A DNA stretch of 64,000 nucleotides from Methylococcaceae bacterium (lineage in GTDB: Bacteria; Pseudomonadota; Gammaproteobacteria; Methylococcales; Methylomonadaceae), in assembly GCA_030693065.1 (NCBI GenBank), contig JAUYBL010000007.1:142710-206709 (forward strand), given 5' to 3'. Made by a program: the position numbers and the translations under genes. The stretch's first letter is position 1. Each line of letters begins with the position of its first letter. Shown here piece after piece: positions 36,139 to 44,459 of this stretch. The notes below the pieces were generated by a model. That model had not been told where the DNA came from. It ran no database searches and was given only the letters and a program-made list of their open reading frames with translations.

Positions 36139-38385
36139 ATGAGATATAAAAAGACTGCGCTATTGAGCTTGATTGTGTTGCCTATGACCGCATCAGCAGC
36201 TCAAGAAAATTCATCTATTGAGTTGCCGCCCATGGAAGTAACCAGCAGCAGCGAAAACAATATACTGAACATGTCCAGTTCCAGCACAATTCTTGATGAA
36301 AAGGAATTGTTTCAAAGCCACGTATTTAATGTAAATGAAGCGCTACGGAAAGTGCCTGGCGTGTATGTACGTGATGAAGACGGCTTTGGCATACGGCCCA
36401 ACATCGGCTTTCGCGGTATGAATCCGTTTAGATCCACTAAAGTGTTATTTTTGGAAGATGGCTTACTGCTCAATTATGCGCCGTATGGCGATAACGACAT
36501 TTATTACCACCCGCCGGTAGAACGCTACGAAGGTATTGAGGTAATGAAAGGGGCTGAATTAAACATGTACGGCCCGCAAACTATCAGCGGTGCAGTCAAT
36601 TACCTCACGCCTAATCCCCCCCCAAAACCCGGCGGATCTATCAGCTTTACCGGTGGAAATAGGGATTACCTAAGTGGTCATGTCCGTTACGGCGGCACGG
36701 TGGAAGATACTACCGGTACGGTCGATCGTGTCGGCGGCGTAATGGATTATGTCCATAAAGAAGGTGAAGGTTCTCGAGATAACACTTTTGTAAAGCTTGA
36801 TGACGTTAACCTGAAAACCGTGATCGATATAAATGCGAGAAACTCCTTAACCTTGCGCGGTGATTACTACCAGGAAAACTCCCAATCAACGTTTGGCATT
36901 ACTGAAGCGGAATTGCGCAACTTCGGCTATCGCTACAATCCGTTTAAAAATGATGAATTTTATACCGAGCGCTTTAGTACTTCCGCCACGCATGAATTCC
37001 GTTTTAATGATGATGTGAAATTGTCTGCCAATTTTTACTGGTCGAAATTCGATAGAGATTTTTGGCGGCAAGAAAACCAGCAACCTACCGATAATCAGTG
37101 TGGAAACGCATTTCGTGAGGCTCGCCTAGCGGGTCAGGCGGTTGATGTAGACAGCTGTAATTTTACCCGCGGACGTTTGCGTCATTACAATGCCTGGGGC
37201 GTAGAACCTCGCTTACATGCTAACCATAACTGGTTTGGCGTAGCCAGTGAATTGGATGCCGGCGTACGGATGCACTACGAAAATTCAGCCAGGACTACCG
37301 TCGATGGTAATACGTCAACGGCGCGTGACGGTGTGACGATTGAAAACAATGACCGCTTTGCCGATGCCTATTCCGGATTTATGCAAAACCGCTTTATCTT
37401 GGGAGATTGGACGGTGACTCCCGGAATACGCGTAGAATCGGTCAGCTATCAACGCAAAAATAACCCCTACCAAGGCAACCCGGCCTTGGGCGTAGCCGGA
37501 AATACCAAAAGTTCGGTAGGAGAAAGTGATTTAATCGAAGCTTTGCCGTCTTTTGCGATGACTTACCAACCCATTAAACAAGCCACTTTGTTTTTTAATA
37601 TGCATCGCGGCTTTGCTCCTCCGCGTGTCGAGGACAGTGTTTATGCCGATGGTAGCAGTGTCGAAATCGCCGCTGAAAAAAGCTGGAATTACGAAGTTGG
37701 TGTTCGAAGCCAACCAGTAAAAGGCGTAAAAACCGACCTCACGCTATTTCATAATGATTTCGACAGCCTGACTGCTGTGGGCACGGTGGGCGGTAATGAT
37801 ACCGGGGTTGCACAAGGTCAAGCGCTGTTTCAGGGTATAGAGTTGTTAACTCGGGTTGATACTGCCGACTTGTTCAACTGGACGCATAATCCTTATCTGC
37901 AGATTGCTTACACCTGGGTCCCTACCGCAGAAACAACTTCGCCATTTCATTGTTTGCCGCTTTCCAACGGTAGTTTTCCTGCAAGCTGTCCTGGGGGAAA
38001 TGTGTTGGGGTCAAAAGCTGGCAACCGTTCGCCTTATGCCCCGGAACATTTGGTTACTGCGACAGTTGGATATTCCCACCCTAGCGGCTTTGATGCACAT
38101 CTGGAAACTGTGTTTGTAGCTGAACAATATGGCGACTTCAGGAATTTGGAATCAGCGACTGATTTTTATGCACCCACCAGCAATGAGGCGCGTTCTGGCC
38201 AATTCGGCATGATCAACAGCTATACTGTCGTCAATTTCGCCAGCACTTACAAAGTTTATAAAGGCTTAGATCTTTATGTATCGGTAAAAAACATCTTTGA
38301 TGATCGCTATATCGTCGATCGAGTGCGCGGCATATTGCCAGGCTCGCCTAGGCTGGTGCAGGCAGGATTCAAATACGATTTTTAG
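36139..38385 (+). CDS. TonB-dependent outer-membrane receptor (FecA-like, iron carrier uptake)
   Basis: This 748-residue protein has a signal peptide (1-20, ending ASA), a TonB-box-like SIELPPMEVTSS, a plug (about 40-160; VNEALRKVPGVYVRDEDGFG, IRPNIGFRGMNPFRSTKVLF, GIEVMKGAELNMYGPQTISG) and a beta-barrel to the end (GFKYDF). It lacks the N-terminal signalling domain of FecA proper. It probably imports an iron chelate, but the substrate is unknown. A run of eight C bases (36616-36623) lies in the plug codons. A terminator at 38402-38438 follows. Confidence 0.92.
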   Translation: MRYKKTALLSLIVLPMTASAAQENSSIELPPMEVTSSSENNILNMSSSSTILDEKELFQSHVFNVNEALRKVPGVYVRDEDGFGIRPNIGFRGMNPFRSTKVLFLEDGLLLNYAPYGDNDIYYHPPVERYEGIEVMKGAELNMYGPQTISGAVNYLTPNPPPKPGGSISFTGGNRDYLSGHVRYGGTVEDTTGTVDRVGGVMDYVHKEGEGSRDNTFVKLDDVNLKTVIDINARNSLTLRGDYYQENSQSTFGITEAELRNFGYRYNPFKNDEFYTERFSTSATHEFRFNDDVKLSANFYWSKFDRDFWRQENQQPTDNQCGNAFREARLAGQAVDVDSCNFTRGRLRHYNAWGVEPRLHANHNWFGVASELDAGVRMHYENSARTTVDGNTSTARDGVTIENNDRFADAYSGFMQNRFILGDWTVTPGIRVESVSYQRKNNPYQGNPALGVAGNTKSSVGESDLIEALPSFAMTYQPIKQATLFFNMHRGFAPPRVEDSVYADGSSVEIAAEKSWNYEVGVRSQPVKGVKTDLTLFHNDFDSLTAVGTVGGNDTGVAQGQALFQGIELLTRVDTADLFNWTHNPYLQIAYTWVPTAETTSPFHCLPLSNGSFPASCPGGNVLGSKAGNRSPYAPEHLVTATVGYSHPSGFDAHLETVFVAEQYGDFRNLESATDFYAPTSNEARSGQFGMINSYTVVNFASTYKVYKGLDLYVSVKNIFDDRYIVDRVRGILPGSPRLVQAGFKYDF

Positions 38386-38401
38386 TGGTTTAGTAAAAAA
38401 C

Positions 38402-38438
38402 AAAGGGCAAGGAGACTAGTTTCTCCTTGCCCTTTTTT
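38402..38438. terminator. Terminator after the TonB receptor gene
   Basis: A perfect 14-bp stem, AAAGGGCAAGGAGA with TCTCCTTGCCCTTT, and a 6-nt loop, followed by a T-tract (38433-38438). It lies between convergent genes and can stop transcription from both sides. Confidence 0.88.
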
Positions 38439-38458
38439 ATTGCCGTAATTTCAGATAA

Positions 38459-38944
38459 CTATCGAGGTAACGTGAACGCCTGATTGGCAAATGGATTAAA
38501 CATGGGCCGTGTCACCAGATTAAATTCAAACTCGCTGGTGCGGTGACAGCTATTGCAGCCATCGGTGAGTTCGTCATAGTGTTTAGTGAAAGCGACAATA
38601 TCCTGCTTTTTGATGGCCTCATCCAGTTTCTCCAGCGGTTTGTTCATGGTGGATGCGATCAGCTGTGGAATAGGCACGGGCACATGTTTGTGAGTCGGAT
38701 GATATTTTTCAGCATCTTCAAAGCCTTCATGCAGTTCGTCTAATTCGTAGGCGGCCAGCGCCCAGTTCTGTGCCTGACCTGCAAACCACAGTTTAGAATG
38801 ACGAGTTGCAGTAGCCCCCATGATGTCACCCAAACCAGGCGCATAATGGGCTTCTGCTGATTCTGGATTATTTAAAGAACAGCCGCTTAGTATCAGGCTG
38901 GTCGCTAGTGCAAGTAAGGCGGGCGCTAAAAACGGTTTTTTCAT
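38459..38944 (-). CDS. Haem-binding lipoprotein with one CxxCH motif
   Basis: This 161-residue protein has a lipobox ILSGC (C22) and a single haem-binding motif C130-N-S-C133-H134 (DGCNSCHRTSEFEF). The middle is helical (SKLWFAGQAQNWALAAYELDELHEGF), suggesting a four-helix cytochrome-like fold. It is probably an outer-membrane or periplasmic electron carrier or sensor. GAGGA precedes the ATG. It is 26 bp downstream of the SUMF1-type gene, on the same strand, so they are likely cotranscribed. Confidence 0.78.
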   Translation of the reverse strand: MKKPFLAPALLALATSLILSGCSLNNPESAEAHYAPGLGDIMGATATRHSKLWFAGQAQNWALAAYELDELHEGFEDAEKYHPTHKHVPVPIPQLIASTMNKPLEKLDEAIKKQDIVAFTKHYDELTDGCNSCHRTSEFEFNLVTRPMFNPFANQAFTLPR

Positions 38945-38970
38945 AAAAAATCCTCGGGTGATGTGAAGTG

Positions 38971-39756
38971 TTACTGATAATCTCTTGCCAAGCGAAAGCC
39001 CAAATCATTGGTACGACTGCTGGGCAAACCACTGTAACGCGCTGCCGAACGGCTGGTAACCGCTTTGGATACCCAGCTACCACCACGATAAACACGATAT
39101 TGGCCGGACTCAGGGCCGACCGGGTCTTCAGCAGGGCTGGCGCTGTAATACGTGGGGCCGTACCAATCTTGCACCCATTCCCAGACATTGCCGTGCATGT
39201 CATACAGTCCCCAGGCGTTGGCTGGTTTTTGCGCAACTTCATGCGAGGTGCCGCCGTAGCCTTCGTTGCCAAACCAGGCATATTTAGCTAATTCTTTGGG
39301 GTCATCACCAAAGGAGTAAAGCGTCGAGCTACCGGCTCTGGCGGCATATTCCCATTCTGCCTCTGTAGGCAGGCGAAAATGGTTGCCGCCTTCTTTGGTG
39401 TTTAAGCGTTTAATAAATTCCTGAACATCGTTCCAATTAACTTTTTCCACCGGTTTGGAGAGGCCTTTGGATTTACTGGGATTATTATCCATCAGGCTTT
39501 CCCATTGCTTTTGCGTCACTTCTGTTTCGCCTAAATAATAAGGCTTTTTGATGCAAACTTTATGTTTTGGCAACTCTGACTCGCTACTTTCTTTAAGGTC
39601 TTTGTCGCGGCCCATGTCAAAACAGCCGGGTTCAATTTTGACAAAGGTAATGCCCGCAAAGCTTTTATGATCGACAGCTTGGGCGGCTGAGTTTATTAGC
39701 ATTCCACTCAAGGCAACCAGCAGCCAGGCTGGGGTGTTAGCAATCTTAATTTTCAT
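38971..39756 (-). CDS. Exported formylglycine-generating-enzyme (SUMF1) domain protein
   Basis: This 261-residue protein has a signal peptide (about residues 1-27, ending AAQA before VDHKS) and a full SUMF1 domain: GCFDMGRDKDLKESSESELP, YYLGETEVTQKQWESLM, HFRLPTEAEWEYAARAG, YDMHGNVWEWVQDWYGP, VYRGGSWVSKAVTSRSAARY and TNDLGFRLAR. Sulfatase-activating enzymes use two key cysteines; in this sequence I see no cysteine pair near the C-terminal RGGSW site, so it may only carry the fold, like many SUMF1-like secreted proteins. The gene starts the pair with the haem lipoprotein. Confidence 0.85.
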   Translation of the reverse strand: MKIKIANTPAWLLVALSGMLINSAAQAVDHKSFAGITFVKIEPGCFDMGRDKDLKESSESELPKHKVCIKKPYYLGETEVTQKQWESLMDNNPSKSKGLSKPVEKVNWNDVQEFIKRLNTKEGGNHFRLPTEAEWEYAARAGSSTLYSFGDDPKELAKYAWFGNEGYGGTSHEVAQKPANAWGLYDMHGNVWEWVQDWYGPTYYSASPAEDPVGPESGQYRVYRGGSWVSKAVTSRSAARYSGLPSSRTNDLGFRLARDYQ

Positions 39757-39913
39757 TTTCTTTCCTTTGGTCCACAGGTTCGGCGTCGCTATATTACGCC
39801 TTAATTGTATAAATTAGTCGAGTTAGCCTGGACCTCTGCAATGGCTTGATAAGCTTGCAGTTTTGATGTGATAAAATCCCCAACAATCCAATATACCCGG
39901 TTAGCGAGGAATC

Positions 39914-40819
39914 ATGAGTACACCCCAAGCCCTTTATCAATCATCTCTTAAGTCACTAAAACTACGTGCTCATGGCAAAGTGCGCGACATTTACGATATT
40001 GATGATCAGCACATGCTGATTGTGACAACTGACAGGCTCTCCGCATTCGATGTGATTTTGCCTGATCCCATTCCTGGTAAAGGCCGCGTGTTAACCAATG
40101 TGTCTAATTTTTGGTTTAACAAAATGAGCCATATCTTACCTAATCATTTGGCCAATATTCCTTTAGAGCAAGTGTTGCCTGATGCAGATGAACGCGCCCA
40201 GGTTGAAGGCCGCGCGATTGTCGTCAAATTGTTAAAACCGCTGCCGGTTGAAGCCATTGTGCGCGGCTATCTTATCGGCTCCGGTTGGAAAGATTATCAA
40301 AAGTCCGGCGCTATTTGCGGCATTGAACTTCCGCAAGGTTTACAGCAAGCCCAGCAATTACCCGAACCGATTTATACGCCGTCAACTAAAGCGGCGATGG
40401 ATCAACATGACGAAAATGTTACTTTCGCTAAAACGGTTGAGTTAATGGGGCAGTCGTTGGCGGAACAAGTGCGTGATGCCAGCTTGAAGCTCTACAAAGA
40501 AGCAGCTGCTTATGCTAAAGAGCGCGGCATTATTATCGCCGATACCAAATTTGAATTTGGCGTTGATGACAATGGCGTCCTGCATTTGATCGACGAAGCG
40601 CTTACCCCCGATTCCTCTCGCTTCTGGCCTGCTGATCAATATCAGGTTGGTATCAGTCCACCTAGTTTTGATAAACAGTATGTGCGTGATTACCTGGAAA
40701 CACTGGACTGGAATAAAACCGCTCCAGGCCCGCATTTACCCGTAGAAGTCGCTGAACATTGCGCGGCTAAATATAGGGAAGCGGAAATCAGATTGACTCA
40801 AGATAGAGCATTCAACTAA
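39914..40819 (+). CDS. purC: Phosphoribosylaminoimidazole-succinocarboxamide synthase
   Basis: This 301-residue purine-pathway enzyme joins CAIR and aspartate to give SAICAR. It is the longer, yeast Ade1-like version, seen in [70 protein letters not shown] and [28 protein letters not shown] precedes the ATG. Gene stands alone between the SUMF1 gene (divergent) and the lectin-pga region. Confidence 0.96.
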   Translation: MSTPQALYQSSLKSLKLRAHGKVRDIYDIDDQHMLIVTTDRLSAFDVILPDPIPGKGRVLTNVSNFWFNKMSHILPNHLANIPLEQVLPDADERAQVEGRAIVVKLLKPLPVEAIVRGYLIGSGWKDYQKSGAICGIELPQGLQQAQQLPEPIYTPSTKAAMDQHDENVTFAKTVELMGQSLAEQVRDASLKLYKEAAAYAKERGIIIADTKFEFGVDDNGVLHLIDEALTPDSSRFWPADQYQVGISPPSFDKQYVRDYLETLDWNKTAPGPHLPVEVAEHCAAKYREAEIRLTQDRAFN

Positions 40820-40834
40820 TTTTGCTCATGTAGG

Positions 40835-40909
40835 TGACATAATCCTGACATATTTGAGCGTTAGGCTAGTTTTACTGACACAAGTGACAGGTTTGTGACA
40901 TTTGCGTCA
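40835..40909 (+). promoter_or_regulatory. Phased TGACA repeats upstream of the lectin sigma-54 promoter
   Basis: TGACA occurs at 40835, 40846, 40876, 40885 and 40896, with start spacings of 11, 30, 9 and 11 bp, close to multiples of a helical turn. A GTCAG at 40905 gives an inverted half. This is the layout expected for an activator (enhancer-binding protein) 65 to 130 bp before a sigma-54 promoter. The protein that binds is not in this window. Confidence 0.5.
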
Positions 40910-40964
40910 GCTTTATGGCGCCACGATAGTTCTAATAAGTCTATATTTAATGGACTTGTTTAGT

Positions 40965-40980
40965 TGGCATTCAGATTGCT
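40965..40980 (+). promoter_or_regulatory. Sigma-54 promoter of the CTERM lectin gene
   Basis: TGGCATTCAGATTGCT fits the sigma-54 pattern TGGCA-N6-TTGCW with exact spacing between GG and GC. It lies 49 bp before the ATG. In this protein-sorting system genes with PEP-CTERM tails are often under sigma-54 and the PrsK/PrsR regulators, which agrees with this call. Confidence 0.65.
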
Positions 40981-41028
40981 TATTTATAATGGTCAACTTT
41001 AATAACTCTAATTTTTAGGAATTCTTTT

Positions 41029-41700
41029 ATGCGTAAAATAAATCGCTTTTTAACGGTGCTGGCAGTGTCGGCCGCGTCTTTTTCAACCCAAGCCGCGATC
41101 TTAAATTCAGATAATGGTCATTATTATGACTTGGTTACATTTGCCGATATAGGCGAGAGACTGGATTGGTTCGGTGCTAAAGCGTTTGCTGAAAATTCAA
41201 GCTTCAACGGCAACGTTGGTCATTTAGCGACCTTAACTTCCGCTGCTGAAGATGATTTTGTTTGGAACAACTTGGGCGCGGAAGGTTATTTTTTAGGTGC
41301 CTTTGATACCAGTACTCTCGGTCAAAATGGCACTTGGAGCCATAACTCATGGCAATGGGTCACCGGAGAAACTTTTTCTTACAGCAATTGGCTTGCTGGT
41401 GAGCCTAACCATTGGCAAGATGGCTCAGATTTGACGCCTAATAATGAAGATTATCTAGTATATGGTTGGAAAGACCGCGGTGCAGGTGTGCTGCGTTGGA
41501 ACGATACCAACGAAGATTCTTCATACATAGATGGCGGCATTAAGAAATACACGGCTAAAGGATTTGTAATCGAGTATGAAGCAGCGACAGGCAATGTTCC
41601 GCCTAAAACTGTGCCGGTGCCAGGTGCTTTTTGGTTATTTAGTTCTGTTTTGGTTGGTTTTGGTTTGCATAAGAAAAAGGAATTATTCGCTAACTCTTGA
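41029..41700 (+). CDS. Secreted C-type-lectin-like protein with a VPxxP-CTERM sorting tail
   Basis: This 223-residue protein has a signal peptide (1-22, ending STQA), a C-type-lectin-like domain (about 25-185; YDLVTFADIGERLDWFGAKA, WSHNSWQWVTGETFSYSNWL, AGEPNHWQDG, KGFVIEYE) and a C-terminal sorting signal: VPVPGAFWLFSSVLVGFGL followed by a basic HKKK end. The VPxP form is the VPEID/VPLPA-type exosortase or archaeosortase-like tail. It should be cut and anchored or released at the cell surface. A sigma-54 promoter precedes it and the pga operon follows 230 bp later. Confidence 0.85.
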   Translation: MRKINRFLTVLAVSAASFSTQAAILNSDNGHYYDLVTFADIGERLDWFGAKAFAENSSFNGNVGHLATLTSAAEDDFVWNNLGAEGYFLGAFDTSTLGQNGTWSHNSWQWVTGETFSYSNWLAGEPNHWQDGSDLTPNNEDYLVYGWKDRGAGVLRWNDTNEDSSYIDGGIKKYTAKGFVIEYEAATGNVPPKTVPVPGAFWLFSSVLVGFGLHKKKELFANS

Positions 41701-41709
41701 TAGCGTTAT

Positions 41710-41742
41710 TGCCCAAACCCATTAGGGCTTGGGCAGTTTTTT
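41710..41742 (+). terminator. Terminator after the lectin gene
   Basis: TGCCCAAACCC pairs with GGGCTTGGGCA (one mismatch) around ATTA, then a T6 tract at 41737-41742. It separates lectin and pga transcripts, so pgaA has its own promoter. Confidence 0.85.
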
Positions 41743-41930
41743 CCACTGTATAAGAAATCGTTAAAAATCCTCTGATAATAACCGAGCATCTCAATAAGGT
41801 CTTCTGAAGATATTCACTGTTTTTTTCTAGGATCTTAACTGCACGTATAGTTTTTCAACTACACTACCGTGCAAATGCTTAAGGTGGCCTTGCCACCAAA
41901 TTAAATAAATCTGCTGTAGTTAATTCCCCG

Positions 41931-44459
41931 ATGAAAAATAAATCCATTCTTGCAGCCCTGTGTCTGCAAACCTCGCTTGCGCTTGGGCAAACTAGCGATG
42001 ATCAGAACTATAACGCTGCATTGGCATCTGCTCATGCAGGGAACACAGATCAAGCCATTCAGCAACTACAGCAATTGGTACAAAGTCACCCTGAGGTGCA
42101 ACGCTATTTATTTGATTACCTACAAATATTGTCTTGGGCAGATAGGGACGAAGAGGTCATTCAACAGGGTGCCAAAATTGATGTGCAACATGCACCTGTT
42201 TATGTGCTTGAGGCAATAGCAAAAGCAGCTAGACACTTAGGCGACTTTAAAAAATCCGAAATACTGTATCGCAAAGCGATAGAAAAAGAGCCTAAACGCT
42301 TGGCTCCCAGGCTTGGCTTAGGGTTGTTATTGATTGATCAAGGCCAAGCGGATTCTGCTATTACTTATTTGCAAACGTTAGCCGGCACTTATCCAAATGA
42401 AGTCGAAATTGTCATGGCGCAAGCTTATGCCCATGAGCTTGCAGGCCAGTACCCAATAGCCATTCAGTATTACCAGAAAGCCTTAAGCTTACAACCTGAC
42501 CGGCAAGATGCTCTGCGCGGATTGATACTTGCCTTTGCGAGATCAGGCGAAGTGCAAAAAGCGTTAGATTTGGCAACAGCCAACAGAGCGCTATTTTCAG
42601 ATGACCAATGGGCAAGTCTACAGTGGGATTATGCGGCCTGGTTGATCAGGCAAGGCGAACAGGCATTGCAAACCAATCCACGCGATTATCGGGGCATTGA
42701 TAAGGCTATTACCGCATTAAATAGCAATATCAGCGCAGTCGAAAAACTGAAACTTAAAGATCCTCAAGCCCTGTTGGCGCGGGCCAAGTTCGATTTGCTG
42801 GTCGCGTTACGCGATCGTAAACGCATGACTGATGTAGTCGAGCTGTACCAACAGCTGCAACAACAAGGACTAGCCATACCGGTTTATGCCCGCATGGCGG
42901 CGGCCGATGCTTATTTGAATAACCGGGAACCTGAAACTGCCCGCGATCTTTATCTTTCGGTCATCGCCGAACAACCCGATTACTTTAATGCTCGCGCATC
43001 GTTGGTATATGCCTACCTGGAAGCTGAGCAGATTGATAAGGCGCTAGCCTTGGCTGAACAACTGGCTCAAGAACAACCGGCAAAACTTGAATTCAAACAG
43101 CCCAACGGTTCGGTAATCACTCGCGACAATCCTAAAAAAATATCTGCCGACCTGACTGCCGCCATTTTGCGCGCCTATGCTGACGATTTGGATGGGGCTC
43201 AGCAAAAGTTGGAGCAATTACACAGTCAATATCCAGATAACACCGATATTCATAGCAAATTGGCCGAGGTTTACTATTTTCGCGGCTGGCCACGAAAAGC
43301 GCGGCAGCAGATAAATTCAGCGCAGATTAAAGCGCCGGAGCATCTGGGCTTAAAACTGAGCCAAGCCAAAGTGCAGCGTGAATTAAAAGACTATCGCGCG
43401 GAGGAGCGAACTACCTATGCGCTCAACGAAAACAGTCCTGAGGACAGCGGCGTACAAAAACAAATGCGCGCCTGGCAAATTCATAACGACCGCGAGTTAA
43501 AGGTGTTGGCGAATGGTAGCTTGAGCGACAACGCCAAGAACGGTGCGAGTCCTGTGCTAGGAACTGACGAAATCACTGTGGATGGCTTTCTTTATTCAAG
43601 TCCAATAGCGGAAAACTACCGCGTATTTACGCATGATGGTTGGAAAACTGGGTCGTTTAAAGAGGGGCGTCGCTACTTGAGGCATTATGGCGCAGGTCTT
43701 GAGTATTCCGGGCACAGTACGACAGCCACTGCGGAAGTACATTATGATAATTTCAGCGATGAAGCTGTTGGTTTGGACTTAGGTCTTGAATATCAATTAA
43801 ATGATAACTGGCAGGTGTTCTCGCGTTTGAGCAGCCGTGATAATGAGATTTCCTTGCGGGCTTTAAATGGCGTAGTCGATAAAAGAGACAAAAACGACAA
43901 TGCGAAAATTTACGAAAGATATAACGCCATTACTGCAAAATCGGCAATGCTGGGTACAACTTATAAGGTCAACGAATCGCGTTTTTTTACTGTAGCCAGC
44001 AGATATTACAACTTCAGTGACGGCAATAACCGTTACGGCATTGATGGAACGTATTTTGAACGCTGGATCAGTGGGCCGGTCTATAAAATGGCGACTTATG
44101 TTAATACCGGATTTTCCGCGAATACTCGCAATAAGTTTTTATTTCCTGATGGTGAGTATGGCTCTAGCGCTTACTACAGCCCTGACAAAGATGCTTCCGT
44201 ATCACTTACTCTCGACAATGACTTTCTCACCTATCGCCATTACGAAACCGCATTTCACCAAAAACTGGCGCTATCGGTTGGGAATTATTGGCAGCAAAAC
44301 TATGGATCCAACATCGTCGGCAATGTTCAATACGAACATCGCTGGCAAGTAGCCAATCGCTTTGAACTGTCCTACGGCGGCGTCAGGGGCTATCACTATT
44401 ATGATGATGGCCTGACCAAAAACTGGTTCATGTATCTGACGGCTGATTTACGCTTTTGA
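41931..44459 (+). CDS. pgaA: PgaA, outer-membrane exporter of poly-beta-1,6-N-acetylglucosamine
   Basis: This 842-residue protein has a signal peptide (1-19, ending ALG), a TPR-rich helical domain (about 25-500; repeated A-L-x-x-A patterns such as AYAHELAGQYPIAIQYYQKA and KLAEVYYFRGWPRKA) that binds the polymer, and a C-terminal beta-barrel ending YLTADLRF. It exports deacetylated PGA. The gene starts the pgaABCD set and overlaps pgaB by 4 bp. Confidence 0.93.
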   Translation: MKNKSILAALCLQTSLALGQTSDDQNYNAALASAHAGNTDQAIQQLQQLVQSHPEVQRYLFDYLQILSWADRDEEVIQQGAKIDVQHAPVYVLEAIAKAARHLGDFKKSEILYRKAIEKEPKRLAPRLGLGLLLIDQGQADSAITYLQTLAGTYPNEVEIVMAQAYAHELAGQYPIAIQYYQKALSLQPDRQDALRGLILAFARSGEVQKALDLATANRALFSDDQWASLQWDYAAWLIRQGEQALQTNPRDYRGIDKAITALNSNISAVEKLKLKDPQALLARAKFDLLVALRDRKRMTDVVELYQQLQQQGLAIPVYARMAAADAYLNNREPETARDLYLSVIAEQPDYFNARASLVYAYLEAEQIDKALALAEQLAQEQPAKLEFKQPNGSVITRDNPKKISADLTAAILRAYADDLDGAQQKLEQLHSQYPDNTDIHSKLAEVYYFRGWPRKARQQINSAQIKAPEHLGLKLSQAKVQRELKDYRAEERTTYALNENSPEDSGVQKQMRAWQIHNDRELKVLANGSLSDNAKNGASPVLGTDEITVDGFLYSSPIAENYRVFTHDGWKTGSFKEGRRYLRHYGAGLEYSGHSTTATAEVHYDNFSDEAVGLDLGLEYQLNDNWQVFSRLSSRDNEISLRALNGVVDKRDKNDNAKIYERYNAITAKSAMLGTTYKVNESRFFTVASRYYNFSDGNNRYGIDGTYFERWISGPVYKMATYVNTGFSANTRNKFLFPDGEYGSSAYYSPDKDASVSLTLDNDFLTYRHYETAFHQKLALSVGNYWQQNYGSNIVGNVQYEHRWQVANRFELSYGGVRGYHYYDDGLTKNWFMYLTADLRF

